From Janthinobacterium sp. J1-1 (GTDB lineage Bacteria; Pseudomonadota; Gammaproteobacteria; Burkholderiales; Burkholderiaceae_D): 64,000 nt of DNA. A program made the translations under genes and the position numbers. The notes below the pieces were generated by a model that made no database searches, had not been told where the DNA came from, and saw only the letters and a list, made by a program, of their open reading frames with translations. Below are positions 38,771 through 48,268 of the stretch, piece after piece; position 1 is the stretch's first letter; each line of letters starts with the position of its first letter. The DNA is taken from contig NZ_CP132339.1 in assembly GCF_030944405.1 (NCBI RefSeq), positions 5,270,001-5,334,000 of the forward strand, in the 5' to 3' direction.

Positions 38771-39097
38771 ATGAAAAACACCATCGCCGCCCTGATCGCC
38801 ACCGTCTTCGCCACCGCCGCTTTTGCCCAGGCCCCTGCAGCCCCAGCACCGGCCAAGGCGGAAGCCACCCACACCAAGGAAGTGGCCAAGGCCGAAGCCA
38901 AGGAAACCAAGGCAGTCGTGAAAGCCGACGCGAAAGAAGCGGCAGTCGCCGCCGATGCGAAAGCCGATGTCGCTGGCGCCAAGGCCGATGCCAAGGTCAA
39001 GAAAGCCAAGGCCCACCACAAGGCCGCCAAGGCAAAGGCCAAGGCTGATGAAAAAGCCGTGGAAGCCGCACCGGCAGCGCCAGTCGCAGCAAAATAA
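38771..39097 (+). CDS. Exported Ala/Lys-rich repetitive protein (paralogue 3)
   Basis: The 108-residue protein has a signal peptide (IAALIATVFATAAFAQAP) and the repeat KEVAKAEAKETKAVVKADAKE, closest to paralogue 1. The HH motif is kept as KAHHKAAKAKAKA. It has its own TGAGGAACTGAC ribosome-binding site but no copy of the upstream direct repeat, so it probably shares the promoter of paralogue 2. A strong terminator follows. Confidence 0.75.
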   Translation: MKNTIAALIATVFATAAFAQAPAAPAPAKAEATHTKEVAKAEAKETKAVVKADAKEAAVAADAKADVAGAKADAKVKKAKAHHKAAKAKAKADEKAVEAAPAAPVAAK

Positions 39098-39117
39098 TCG
39101 CTATAAGGTAGCGCCAG

Positions 39118-39142
39118 AAAGACAGCTTCGGCTGTCTTTTTT
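39118..39142 (+). terminator. Intrinsic terminator after paralogue 3
   Basis: Stem AAAGACAGC/GCTGTCTTT closed by a stable TTCG tetraloop, followed by more T residues (TTTT). It lies about 20 bases after the stop codon. Confidence 0.9.
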
Positions 39143-39184
39143 TCGTTCCGAAGACATCGTTTGCATGCGCGTGTGCACGCGATA

Positions 39185-39760
39185 TCAGATCAGAAATTCG
39201 AAACCGCCAAGCAGTTTGACGGTTTCTGGAAGTTTCTGTTGCAGGAGTTTGTCGAGATAGAGCCTGGCATTGTGAGGCGGTTTTTTCAACGCCGCCCGCT
39301 GTCGCTGCGCGGCCTTGAGAACTGCCGCCTGATCCAGATCCCACAAATCCACTATGAAGGTATCGGGATGTAGCGGCTCAATGTTAAACGGGGCCAGTGT
39401 GGTTTTCGGGAAATCCTTGAGGTTGAATGTCACGATAACGGAAGCGTTGCACTTGATTGCGGCTGCGAGGACGTGGCGATCATCCGCGTCCGGTAACTGA
39501 AGGCTTTCTAGCAACGATTCATAGTCGGTGACGAGACCGTCAGGCACGGCCTTGTCCATCAGCGAGGACGTGCGATCGAGCTGCTCGCGCGTCAGGTCCG
39601 GGCGATTGATCAGAAGATTGCGCTTCCACTCATCATGCACCTGCGCCGACCAGCGTGCCCGATAGGCACCGGTCAGCGCCAGATGCATCAAAAAATCCCT
39701 CAATGGCGCGGGATAGAGCACATTGGCATCATAAAATGCCGTGAACGAGGACTGCCTCAT
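39185..39760 (-). CDS. PIN-domain toxin of a toxin-antitoxin pair
   Basis: The 191-residue protein begins TAFYDANVLYPAPLRD, the first acidic PIN strand (DANVLY). DADDRHVLAAAIKCNASVIV gives the second acidic cluster and VTFNLKDFP the third. PIN proteins of this type are Mg-dependent ribonucleases. The C-terminal 60 residues extend beyond the core. The ATG overlaps the antitoxin stop by four bases. The RNA target is unknown. Confidence 0.88.
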   Translation of the reverse strand: MRQSSFTAFYDANVLYPAPLRDFLMHLALTGAYRARWSAQVHDEWKRNLLINRPDLTREQLDRTSSLMDKAVPDGLVTDYESLLESLQLPDADDRHVLAAAIKCNASVIVTFNLKDFPKTTLAPFNIEPLHPDTFIVDLWDLDQAAVLKAAQRQRAALKKPPHNARLYLDKLLQQKLPETVKLLGGFEFLI

Positions 39761-40224
39761 TCATATCCCATTTCCAGTTCCTGTGCCTGCGCCACCAGTT
39801 CATCCATGGCGGACAGGCTGGTTCGCTCACGCAGCGCCTTGTACTGCATCAGGTCGGCAAACTTGATGCGGCGATGCCTGCCTGTCTTAGTATGCGGTAA
39901 CGCTCCTTCATCCAGCATTTTTATCAGATGAGGCCGTGAAACGTTGAGGATGTCGGCACCCTCCTGGGTGGTCAGCTCGGCATGAATGGGCACGACCTTG
40001 ACGGCATTGCCCAATGCCAGCTCGCTGAGAATTTCACCAAGCAAACGAAGGGCGAACGTCGGCATGTCAATGACTTCGCGCTGCTGCATCTCGTCGATCA
40101 GCTCTATGCGCTGGGTCTCCGACTTTGTCGAGATAAATGCTGCCAACTGGCGGCCTGACTCTATCGCCGCATTGATCGCCCTTTCATCAGGCAAAACGGT
40201 GCGGGCCAAGGTTGCGGTAGTCAT
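39757..40224 (-). CDS. Excisionase-type HTH antitoxin of the PIN pair
   Basis: The protein has 155 residues from ATG 40224, preceded by TTTGGAGACC; an in-frame TTG at 40236 is a weaker choice. The C-terminal half has a MerR/excisionase-like winged helix (LTTQEGADILNVSRPHLIKM then GALPHTKTGRHRRIKFADLM). The N-terminal half is probably the dimerisation or toxin-binding part. The order antitoxin then toxin, with overlap, fits a coupled, self-regulated module. Confidence 0.82.
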   Translation of the reverse strand: MTTATLARTVLPDERAINAAIESGRQLAAFISTKSETQRIELIDEMQQREVIDMPTFALRLLGEILSELALGNAVKVVPIHAELTTQEGADILNVSRPHLIKMLDEGALPHTKTGRHRRIKFADLMQYKALRERTSLSAMDELVAQAQELEMGYE

Positions 40225-40269
40225 GACGGTCTCCAAACTAATCTAATGCCAGATACGAAGTCTAATCGA

Positions 40270-40302
40270 AATAAACGAAAAGCACAATAAACGCAATAAG
40301 CG
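40270..40302. repeat. Short direct repeats upstream of the toxin-antitoxin operon
   Basis: AATAAACG at 40270-40277 and 40286-40293 and AATAAGCG at 40295-40302 lie about 45-80 bases before the antitoxin start, in an otherwise AT-rich gap. They are candidate operator half-sites for the excisionase-like antitoxin. The gap also serves the divergent serine hydrolase gene. Confidence 0.4.
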
Positions 40303-40394
40303 CAACGACAGCTGTATATCTTCGTGCAAACTTCACCACAAGCCAGCGTGCATGAGCGACACTACAGGCCTTGCCCTTGTAACGAAAGTTCGCC

Positions 40395-41393
40395 ATGCGC
40401 CGCTTGCCCCTGCCGCTGTTACTGCTTGTCGCCTTGCATGCACCCTGCGCCGCCGGCGCCTCACTGGCGCAAGTGCTGCAAGAATTTGACCATGACAGCC
40501 ATGCCGACCTGCGCGCGGTGGTGGTGCTGCGCGACGGCGCGCTGGTGGCCGAACGCTATTACAACGGCCAGGCACAAAACGGCCTGCACGACATGCGCTC
40601 GGCCGGCAAGAGCGTCACCGCGCTGCTGGTGGGCGCCGCCGTCGCGCGTGGCCAGCTGGCGACCACGGGAACCGTCGGCCAGTACTGGCCGGAGGTCGCC
40701 GGCAGCCCTGCCGGCCAGGTGGTGCTGGACAATCTGCTGACCATGCGTTCGGGCTTGGCCGCGTTTGACGAGGATGCGGCCTCGCCGGGCAATGAGGACA
40801 AGCTGGACGAAGCGCCGGACCCTACCGCCTTTGTGCGCGGCGTGCCAAAAGCCGGCGCGGCGGGCACGCTGTACCGCTACAACTCGCTGGGAGCGTATAT
40901 CGCCGGGCGCGTGGTGGAGCGCGCCAGCGGCGTCGAACTGGACACCTTTGCCGGCAGCGTGCTGTTCGCGCCGCTGGGCATCACGCGCTGGCAATGGGGC
41001 CGCGACGTGGCAGGCCACGCCAAGGGACAGGGTAATTTGTCGTTGAGGCCGCGCGACATGGCACGCATAGGGCAACTGGTGCTGGACGACGGTGTGGTGG
41101 ATGGCAAGCGCGTGCTGGCGAGCAGTTGGCTGCAAGCCGCGCTGGCGCCGCGCGTGGCGATCGGCGAGGTGGACCGCTACGCCGATCATTATGGCTATTT
41201 CTGGTATGGCAAAACGTATGACGTCGCCGGTGAAAACGTCAAGGTGTCTTTTGCGTCGGGCAATGGCGGCAACAAGATCTATGTGATCCCGGCGCGCCGC
41301 ATGGTGGTGGCGGTGGCGTCCAGCGCCTATGGCAAGCCGTATGGCCAGCGGCGCTCGGAAGATATCCTGAAAGCGCTGCTGGCGGCGGATTGA
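40395..41393 (+). CDS. Exported class C beta-lactamase-like serine hydrolase
   Basis: The 332-residue protein has a signal peptide (RRLPLPLLLLVALHAPCAAG). The catalytic SxxK is in DMRSAGKSVTALLVG, and RYNSLGAYIAGRVVERASG gives the second Tyr motif in the form seen in 6-aminohexanoate-dimer hydrolase-like enzymes. FASGNGGNKIYVIPARRMVV supplies the third region. It is probably a periplasmic esterase or amidase; the substrate is unknown. Confidence 0.85.
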   Translation: MRRLPLPLLLLVALHAPCAAGASLAQVLQEFDHDSHADLRAVVVLRDGALVAERYYNGQAQNGLHDMRSAGKSVTALLVGAAVARGQLATTGTVGQYWPEVAGSPAGQVVLDNLLTMRSGLAAFDEDAASPGNEDKLDEAPDPTAFVRGVPKAGAAGTLYRYNSLGAYIAGRVVERASGVELDTFAGSVLFAPLGITRWQWGRDVAGHAKGQGNLSLRPRDMARIGQLVLDDGVVDGKRVLASSWLQAALAPRVAIGEVDRYADHYGYFWYGKTYDVAGENVKVSFASGNGGNKIYVIPARRMVVAVASSAYGKPYGQRRSEDILKALLAAD

Positions 41394-41403
41394 ACGGGGC
41401 GGT

Positions 41404-41961
41404 TTATTTCGGCATCAGCACCGTGTCGATCACATTGATCACGCCATTCGACTGGTAGACGTCGTAGGTGCTGATATTGGCGGTGCCGCCGGCTTCGTCC
41501 ATCACGACGATATTGTGCATGCCGTTCATGGCGAACATCAGCTTGCCGCCGCTGGCGGTCGGCAAGGTCGCTTTACCATTGTGCATCTTGATTTCCTTCG
41601 CCAGCGCCTTGAAGTCGTATTTGCCGGGTACCACGTGGTAGGTCAGGATCTTGGTCAGGGTCTCTTTGCTCTCCGGCTTGACCAGGGTCTCGACGGTGCC
41701 GGCCGGCAGCTTGGCGAACGCCGCGTTGGTCGGCGCGAAGACCGTGAACGGGCCTTTGCCCTTCAAGGTATCGACCAGGCCGGCGGCCTTGACGGCGGCC
41801 ACCAGGGTGGTGTGATCGGCCGAATTGACGGCGTTGTCGACGATGTCCTTGGATGGCAGCATGCTCTGTCCACCGACCATGGTGGTCATGTCGGCGGCGA
41901 AGCTGGCGCCGGTGGCCAGCATGGAAGTGGCGAACAGTACTGCGGGAATAAAGGTGCGCAT
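41404..41961 (-). CDS. Exported fasciclin-domain protein
   Basis: The protein has 185 residues from ATG 41961, preceded by GGAGATCATC. A signal peptide (LFATSMLATGASFAAD) is followed by one FAS1 domain: FTVFAPTNAAFAKLPAGTV, LTYHVVPGKYD and the closing VYQSNGVINVIDTVLMPK. Secreted single-FAS1 proteins are linked to adhesion or cell-surface interactions. An upstream extension to 42042 in the same frame runs into the terminator region and is unlikely. Confidence 0.92.
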   Translation of the reverse strand: MRTFIPAVLFATSMLATGASFAADMTTMVGGQSMLPSKDIVDNAVNSADHTTLVAAVKAAGLVDTLKGKGPFTVFAPTNAAFAKLPAGTVETLVKPESKETLTKILTYHVVPGKYDFKALAKEIKMHNGKATLPTASGGKLMFAMNGMHNIVVMDEAGGTANISTYDVYQSNGVINVIDTVLMPK

Positions 41962-42041
41962 GATGATCTCCTGGATGACTGCCTGTGCATGATTGCAGGA
42001 GTACTTACGCGGCCATGCTGGAATCGGATTCAATTCAGTCA

Positions 42042-42070
42042 AACAAAAAAAACGGCGCAGTGCGCCGTTT
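42042..42070 (-). terminator. Intrinsic terminator of the RND efflux operon
   Basis: On the minus strand, stem AAACGGCG/CGCCGTTT with a five-base loop is followed by a run of eight T. It lies about 55 bases after the stop of the outer-membrane gene and before the fasciclin gene. Confidence 0.88.
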
Positions 42071-42123
42071 CATGAAACCCTCCCTTGTTGCGGGCCGGCG
42101 TGAGCCGACCCGCAGTGCCGGGA

Positions 42124-43617
42124 TCAGTTGGCCGCGACTTGCGGCTCCGGCTCGCCCCAGCCGCCGCCCAGGGAGCGGATCAGCGCCACGGTGGTGACGG
42201 CGCGGTTGCCGCGCAATTGCACGGCGCTGCGTTCGACGGCCGACAGGTTGCGCTGCGCGTCGAGCAGGTCCAGGTAGCTGGAACGACCGGCGTCATACAG
42301 CTTCTGCGCCAGGTCGGCCGAGCGGCGCGCCGAGACCACCGCTTCGTCGATCTGCTGCGTCTGGCCGGACAAGATGCGCAGGCCGGCCAGGTTGTCTTCG
42401 ACTTCGGCAAACGCCACCAGCACGCTCTGGCGGTAGGTGCCGACCGATTCTTCCAGCTGCGCTTCGCTGCGCGTCACCGCCGCCTTGTTGCGGCCACCGT
42501 CGATGATCGGCATCGACATCAGCGCGCCCAGCAGCCAGGAGCGGCTGCTCCACTTGAACACGTCCGAGAAGGTGTCGGCCGCGCCGCCGCCCGAGGCGTT
42601 CAGCATCAGGGCCGGGAACATCGCCGATTTCGCCACGCCGATGCGCGCATTCGACGCTTCCATGGTGCGCTGGGCCGAGGCGATATCGGGCCGGCGTTCC
42701 AGCAGGGTCGACGGCATGCCGGCAGGGATCACCGGCAAAAAGGCGCTGTCCTGCAGCGGGTTGACGACGGCCGTGAAGCTGGCCGCCGGTTTGCCCAGCA
42801 AGACCGCCAGCGCATGCTCGCCGGTGGCGCGCTGGCGCTGGAGGCCGATCGCTTCGGCGCGCGCCGTCGACAGCTCGGTGCGGGCCCGCGACAGATCGAA
42901 TTCGCCGATATCGCCCAGGTCATAGCGGCGCTGGTTCACATGCACGCTTTCTTCGCGCAGGCGCACCGTCTCGGCCAGGGTCGCCAGTTCGGCATCCGTC
43001 GCGCGCAGCTGGAAGTAGGTCTGCGCCACGTCGGCCTGCAAGGACAGCAGCACCGAGCGGTAGGTCGCTTCCACCGCCAGCGCATCGCTGCGCGAGGCGC
43101 TGACATTGGCCGCCACGCGGCCGAACAGGTCGACTTCGTAGCTGGCCGTCAGGTTGGCCTGGTAGACATTGGTGGCCGCCACCGGCGCGCCGTTCGGCAG
43201 GCCCAGCGACACGGCGGAAGCGCGGTTACGCTGGCCGCCGACGTTCACGCCCACTTGCGGGATGCGGTCCGCTTCGGCGATGCCGGCAATCGCCCTCGCC
43301 TGCTTGACGCGGGCGGCCGCCACGGCCAGGTTGGCGTTGGCCTGCGTGGCCTCGCCTATCAGGCCGGTCAGCGTGGGGTCGTTAAACGCCAGCCACCATT
43401 CGCCGCGCGCCTGGCGCTCGGCGTAGTTCACTTGCGCCTGGGACCAGCGGGTGCCGTCCTGCGCCGTCTGCACCGCCGGCACTTGCGCTTCCTTGAAAGC
43501 GGCCGGGGTGGCGATCTGCGGCTGCTGGAAATCGGGCGCGGCGCAGGCTGCCAATAGCACGGCGGCGGCCATCATGCTGAGCACTGGTTTCAACAGCGGT
43601 TTCAGGTTGTTTTTCAC
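42124..43617 (-). CDS. RND efflux outer-membrane factor (NodT/OprM family)
   Basis: The 497-residue lipoprotein starts with GTG at 43617, preceded by GGAAGGAGATGTATC and overlapping the pump stop by four bases. The lipobox is LLAACAAP. Two TolC-type repeats follow (WWLAFNDPTLTGLIGEATQAN, SYEVDLFGRVAANVSASR; ERRPDIASAQRTMEASNARIG). It forms the outer-membrane channel of the tripartite pump. The open frame continues upstream, but that part lies over the pump gene and is spurious. Confidence 0.94.
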   Translation of the reverse strand: MKNNLKPLLKPVLSMMAAAVLLAACAAPDFQQPQIATPAAFKEAQVPAVQTAQDGTRWSQAQVNYAERQARGEWWLAFNDPTLTGLIGEATQANANLAVAAARVKQARAIAGIAEADRIPQVGVNVGGQRNRASAVSLGLPNGAPVAATNVYQANLTASYEVDLFGRVAANVSASRSDALAVEATYRSVLLSLQADVAQTYFQLRATDAELATLAETVRLREESVHVNQRRYDLGDIGEFDLSRARTELSTARAEAIGLQRQRATGEHALAVLLGKPAASFTAVVNPLQDSAFLPVIPAGMPSTLLERRPDIASAQRTMEASNARIGVAKSAMFPALMLNASGGGAADTFSDVFKWSSRSWLLGALMSMPIIDGGRNKAAVTRSEAQLEESVGTYRQSVLVAFAEVEDNLAGLRILSGQTQQIDEAVVSARRSADLAQKLYDAGRSSYLDLLDAQRNLSAVERSAVQLRGNRAVTTVALIRSLGGGWGEPEPQVAAN

Positions 43618-46600
43618 GATACATCTCCTTCCAGGTCCAGCACCGGCGCGGCGGGGCGCTTGGCGGCGGCTGGTTTTTTCTCGAAACGCTGCGCCAGGGT
43701 ACGCAGCAATACATAAAAGACAGGCGTCAGGAACAGGCCGAAGAAGGTCACGCCCAGCATGCCGGCAAATACCGCCACACCCATGGCATGGCGCATTTCC
43801 GAACCGGCGCCGTGCGAGAACACCAAGGGCACCACGCCCATGATGAACGCGATCGACGTCATCAGGATCGGACGCAGACGCAGGCGGCAAGCTTCCAGCG
43901 CGGCCTGCACGACGGTGCGGCCATGGTCTTCCAGTTCGCGGGCAAACTCGACGATCAGAATCGCATTCTTCGACGCCAGCCCCACCAGCACGAACAGCGC
44001 GATCTGGGTGAACACATTGTTGTCGCCACCGGTCAGTTTCACGCCCAGCAAGGCGCACAAAATCGACATCGGCACGATCAGGATCACGGCCAGCGGCAGG
44101 GTCCAGCTTTCGTACTGGGCGGCCAGCACCAGGAACACCAGCAGCACGCACAGCGGGAACACATAGATCATCGTGTTACCGGACAGGATGTCCTGGTAGG
44201 TCAGCTCGGTCCATTCATACGAAATCCCTTGCGGCAGCACTTCCTTGGCGATGCGTTCCAGCGCGGCTTGCGCCTGGCCGCTCGACACACCCGGTGCCGG
44301 GCCGCCATTGAAATCGGCTGCGGCGTAGGCGTTGTAGCGCTGCACGCGGTCCGGACCATAGCTGTCTTTCACGCGCATCAAGGAGGACAGCGGGATCATT
44401 TCGCCCTTGTCGCTACGCACCTTCAGCTGCGCGATATCCTGCGCATGCGAACGGAACTCGGCATCGGCCTGCACGCGCACCTGGTAGGTACGGCCAAACT
44501 GGTTGAAGTCGTTCACGTACAGCGAACCGAGGTTGATCTGCAAGGTCTGGTAGATGGTGGCCAGCGGCACGCCCAATTGCTTGGCCTTGACGCGGTCGAC
44601 ATCGGCGAACAACTGCGGCACGTTGATCTGGTAGCCCGAGAACACGCCCGCCAGTTCCGGCGTCTGGTAAGCCTTGCCGGCCAGCGCCTGGGTGGCGTTG
44701 TACAGCGCGTCGTAACCGAGATTGCCGCGGTCTTCGATCATCATCTTGAAGCCGCCGATGGTGCCCAGGCCGTTGACCGGCGGTGGCGGGAACACCATGA
44801 TGAAGGCGTCCTGGATACCGCCCAGGCGCTTGTTGATCTCGGCCGCGATGGCGCCACCGGACAATTCCTTGGTGGTGCGTTCGTCGAACGGTTTCAGGGT
44901 GGCGAACACGATGCCGGCGTTCGGCGCATTGGTGAAGTCGTTGATCGACAGGCCCGGGAAGGCGATCGTCGATTCCACGCCAGGCACCGACTTGATGACG
45001 TCGGACATGCGGCGTACCACGTCTTCGGTGCGGTCCAGCGAGGCGGCGTCAGGCAGTTGCGCAAAGCCGACCAGGTATTGCTTGTCCTGGCCAGGCACGA
45101 AACCGGCAGGCACGGCCTTGAACACGAACACGGCGGCGACCACCAGCAAGGCGTACACGCCCAGCGAGGCGCTCTTGCGGCCCAACACACCTTTGACGCC
45201 CGCTTCATAGCGGTGCGAAGCGCGGCCGAAGAAGCGGTTGAACCAGGCGAAGAAACGGCCGAAGACCTTGTCCATGCCGCGTGTCAGCGCGTCTTTCGGC
45301 GCATCGTGCGGTTTCAACAGGGCTGCCGACAGGGCCGGCGCCAGGGTCAGCGAGCTGAATGCCGAGATCACGGTCGAAATGGCGATGGTCAGCGCGAACT
45401 GGCGGTAGAACTCGCCCGACAGGCCGGGCACGAAGGCGATCGGCACGAACACGGCGCACAGCACCAGGGCGATGGCGACGATAGGACCGCTGACCTCTTT
45501 CATGGCCTGGATGGTGGCGTCGCGCGGCGAGAGCCCTTCCTCGATATTGCGCTCCACGTTTTCCACCACCACGATGGCGTCATCGACGACGATACCGATG
45601 GCCAGCACGAGGCCGAACAGCGACAGCGTATTGATCGAAAAACCAAAGCCCAGCATCACGGCAAAGGTACCGACGATGGAGACGGGAACAGCCAGCAGCG
45701 GAATGATGGAAGCACGCCAGGTTTGCAGGAAGATGATCACCACCAGCACCACCAGGGCGATGGCCTCCAACAGCGTGTGGATCACGGCTTCGATCGAGGA
45801 GCGCACGAACTGGGTCGGGTCATACTCGATGCGATATTCGACGCCTTGCGGGAAGTCTTTTTTCAGTTCGTCCATCTTGGCGCGCACGTCGGAAGACAGT
45901 TGCAGCGCGTTGGCGTTCGGTGCTTCGAAAATACCCATGCCGACGGCCGGATTATTGTTCAGCAAGGACCGCAGCGAATAGCTGTTGGCGCCCATTTCCA
46001 CGCGCGCCACGTCCTTCAGTTGCGTCACCGCGCCATCGGCATTGGTACGCACGATGATGGCGCCGAATTCCTCGGGCGACTGCAAACGGCCCTGGGTATT
46101 GACGGTCAGCTGGAACGGCGAATTTTTCGCCGGCGAAGCGCCGATCACACCGGCGGCGACCTGCACGTTCTGCTCGCGGATGGCCTCGACCACGTCATTG
46201 GCTGTCATGCCGCGCGCCGCCACTTTCTGCGGGTCGAGCCAGATACGCATGGCATAGTCGCCGGCGCCGAAGATCTGGATGTCGCCCATGCCGGGCAGGC
46301 GGGCCAATTGATCCTTGACGTTCAGCACCGCGTAGTTACGCAGGTACATGTCGTCATAGCGCTTGTTGGGCGAGACCAGGTGCACCACCATGGTCAGGTT
46401 GGGCGAGGACTTGACGGTCGTCACGCCGATCTGGCGCACCTCTTCCGGCAGGCGCGGCAAGGCGCGCTGCACGCGGTTCTGCACCTGCGTCTCGGCCTGC
46501 TCGACGTTGGTGCCGATCTTGAAGGTAATCGTCAGCATCATCGCGCCGTCCGACGTATTTTGCGAGGACATGTAGAGCATGTTCTCGACACCGTTGATCT

Positions 46601-46808
46601 GCTCCTCCAGCGGGGCGGCAACGGTTTCGGCGATCACTTTCGGATTGGCGCCCGGATACTGCGCGCGCACCACCACCGATGGCGGCACGACGTCGGGATA
46701 TTCCGAGATCGGCAGGCCGAAGATCGACAGCATCCCGGCCACGAAAATGACAATCGACAGCACCGCCGCAAAGATCGGCTTGTCGATGAAAAAGCGTGAA
46801 AAGTTCAT
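43614..46808 (-). CDS. RND efflux inner-membrane transporter (HAE1 family)
   Basis: The 1064-residue proton-driven pump starts MNFSRFFIDKPIFAAVLSIV. Typical features are PEVRQIGVTTVKSSP, the periplasmic GAGDYAMRIWLDPQKVAARG and helix 4 with two Asp (AIGIVVDDAIVVVENVERN) needed for proton transfer. Helices 10-12 are complete. It belongs to the AcrB/MexF/CeoB group. Gene order adaptor-pump-channel, and the llpE-like gene and LysR upstream, suggest a CeoAB-OpcM/BpeEF-OprC-type drug exporter. Confidence 0.95.
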   Translation of the reverse strand: MNFSRFFIDKPIFAAVLSIVIFVAGMLSIFGLPISEYPDVVPPSVVVRAQYPGANPKVIAETVAAPLEEQINGVENMLYMSSQNTSDGAMMLTITFKIGTNVEQAETQVQNRVQRALPRLPEEVRQIGVTTVKSSPNLTMVVHLVSPNKRYDDMYLRNYAVLNVKDQLARLPGMGDIQIFGAGDYAMRIWLDPQKVAARGMTANDVVEAIREQNVQVAAGVIGASPAKNSPFQLTVNTQGRLQSPEEFGAIIVRTNADGAVTQLKDVARVEMGANSYSLRSLLNNNPAVGMGIFEAPNANALQLSSDVRAKMDELKKDFPQGVEYRIEYDPTQFVRSSIEAVIHTLLEAIALVVLVVIIFLQTWRASIIPLLAVPVSIVGTFAVMLGFGFSINTLSLFGLVLAIGIVVDDAIVVVENVERNIEEGLSPRDATIQAMKEVSGPIVAIALVLCAVFVPIAFVPGLSGEFYRQFALTIAISTVISAFSSLTLAPALSAALLKPHDAPKDALTRGMDKVFGRFFAWFNRFFGRASHRYEAGVKGVLGRKSASLGVYALLVVAAVFVFKAVPAGFVPGQDKQYLVGFAQLPDAASLDRTEDVVRRMSDVIKSVPGVESTIAFPGLSINDFTNAPNAGIVFATLKPFDERTTKELSGGAIAAEINKRLGGIQDAFIMVFPPPPVNGLGTIGGFKMMIEDRGNLGYDALYNATQALAGKAYQTPELAGVFSGYQINVPQLFADVDRVKAKQLGVPLATIYQTLQINLGSLYVNDFNQFGRTYQVRVQADAEFRSHAQDIAQLKVRSDKGEMIPLSSLMRVKDSYGPDRVQRYNAYAAADFNGGPAPGVSSGQAQAALERIAKEVLPQGISYEWTELTYQDILSGNTMIYVFPLCVLLVFLVLAAQYESWTLPLAVILIVPMSILCALLGVKLTGGDNNVFTQIALFVLVGLASKNAILIVEFARELEDHGRTVVQAALEACRLRLRPILMTSIAFIMGVVPLVFSHGAGSEMRHAMGVAVFAGMLGVTFFGLFLTPVFYVLLRTLAQRFEKKPAAAKRPAAPVLDLEGDVS

Positions 46809-46811
46809 GGT

Positions 46812-48068
46812 TTATTCCTTGGTGGTCGCTGCCGTTTTCGATTCCGCCTTGGCGGCAATCTTGGCGTCTTTTGTTGCTGGTTTTGCGGGAGCCACTGGCG
46901 CCGTCGGATCGAAGTCCATTGCCACCATCTGTGGCGTCACCGGGGCGCCCGGGCGCACGCGCTGCAGGCCGTTGACGACGATCTTCTCGCCCGCCTTCAG
47001 GCCTTCGCGCACCACGCGCAAACCATCGGCGTTCGGGCCCAGCTTGACGGCGCGGTATTCGGCCTTGTTGTCGGCGCCCACCACGTAGACATACTTGCGG
47101 CTCTGGTCGGTGCCGACGGCGCGGTCGCTGATCAACAGCGCCGTGCCTTGCGCCTGCGCGCCGCTGCCGGTATCGAGCTGGATGCGGGCGAACAAACCAG
47201 GCACCAGCATGCGGTCGGCGTTGGCGAAGGTGGCGCGCATGCGCACGCTGCCGGTGGCCGGATCGAGCTGGTTGTCGACGAATTCCAGCTTGCCTTCATG
47301 CGGGAAACCGCTCTCGTTGGCCAGGCCCACCTTGACGAGCACGGGCGCGCCCTTTTGCGCCGTGCCGGCCACGCGCAGATAGGTGTCTTCGTCGCCGTCG
47401 AAGCTGGCGTAGATGCGGTCGGTCGAGACCACGGACGTCAGGATGGCGGTGGCGTCGATCAGGTTGCCGACGGTGATCTCGGCCTTCGATACGCGGCCGC
47501 TGATCGGCGCCTGCACCTGGGTGTACGACAGGTTCAGCCTGGCCGCTTCATACGACGCTTGCGCGGCGCGCACATTGGCGTCCAGCTCTTTCAGGCCCGA
47601 CGCTTTTTCATCGAGTTCGCGCTGCGGGATGGCTTTTTCGGCCAGCAGTTTTTCGGCGCGCGACAGTTCCAGCTTGGCCAGTTCGGCCTTGGCGCGGGCC
47701 GAGGCGGCGGCGCCTTCGGCACGCGACACTTCAGCCTGGAACGGACGCGGATCGATCACGAACAGCACGTCGCCCTTTTTCACTTCGCTGCCCGGCTTGA
47801 AGTTCACCGAGGTGATGAAGCCGCCGACGCGCGAGCGGATTTCCACGCGTTCGATGGCTTCCAGGCGGCCCGAGAATTCCTGGGTTTCGGTAATCTGTTT
47901 TTCGATCACGGCGGCGGCCGAGATCGGTGGGCCACCGGCCGCCGGCGCGTCGGGCACCTTGCTGTTGGCTGAATCGCAGCCAGCCAGGCTGAACGCCACC
48001 AGGCCGGCAACGGCCAGCGAGGCCGCCAGGGGCTTGAGCAGGATAGAAATTTGTTGAACGTTTTTCAT
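46812..48068 (-). CDS. RND efflux periplasmic adaptor (membrane fusion protein)
   Basis: The 418-residue lipoprotein has lipobox FSLAGCDS. The lipoyl half-motifs (RVEIRSRVGGFITSVNFKPG and ARLNLSYTQVQAPISGRVSK) flank an alpha-helical hairpin (about 105-175). Beta-barrel and membrane-proximal domains follow. The C-terminal tail is Ala/Lys/Thr-rich (KPATKDAKIAAKAESKTAAT). It bridges the pump and the outer-membrane channel. It is the first gene of the pump operon, with its own promoter upstream. Confidence 0.94.
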   Translation of the reverse strand: MKNVQQISILLKPLAASLAVAGLVAFSLAGCDSANSKVPDAPAAGGPPISAAAVIEKQITETQEFSGRLEAIERVEIRSRVGGFITSVNFKPGSEVKKGDVLFVIDPRPFQAEVSRAEGAAASARAKAELAKLELSRAEKLLAEKAIPQRELDEKASGLKELDANVRAAQASYEAARLNLSYTQVQAPISGRVSKAEITVGNLIDATAILTSVVSTDRIYASFDGDEDTYLRVAGTAQKGAPVLVKVGLANESGFPHEGKLEFVDNQLDPATGSVRMRATFANADRMLVPGLFARIQLDTGSGAQAQGTALLISDRAVGTDQSRKYVYVVGADNKAEYRAVKLGPNADGLRVVREGLKAGEKIVVNGLQRVRPGAPVTPQMVAMDFDPTAPVAPAKPATKDAKIAAKAESKTAATTKE

Positions 48069-48268
48069 TTTATTTCCCTGTTTTATGAAAATTTCTAATG
48101 GTATAGGCGACAGGAAGCCACCCAGCCGATTAAAGTGAATAAAGATGCAATGGCGCCCGACGGCGCTCGGTCAAAGATAAAGGGACCGCCTGCGTCAAAA
48201 AAGCGGGCGGGGTCGACAAAGCCGGCTGTACGAACGCACAGCGCAGACGAATGGGGTGTTCAGGGAAC

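Noticed and set aside
43788..46799. A 1003-codon open frame on the plus strand opposite the RND pump gene
   Set aside because: Same reason: mirror frame of a highly conserved gene, with His/Gln/Arg-rich composition and no start signal.
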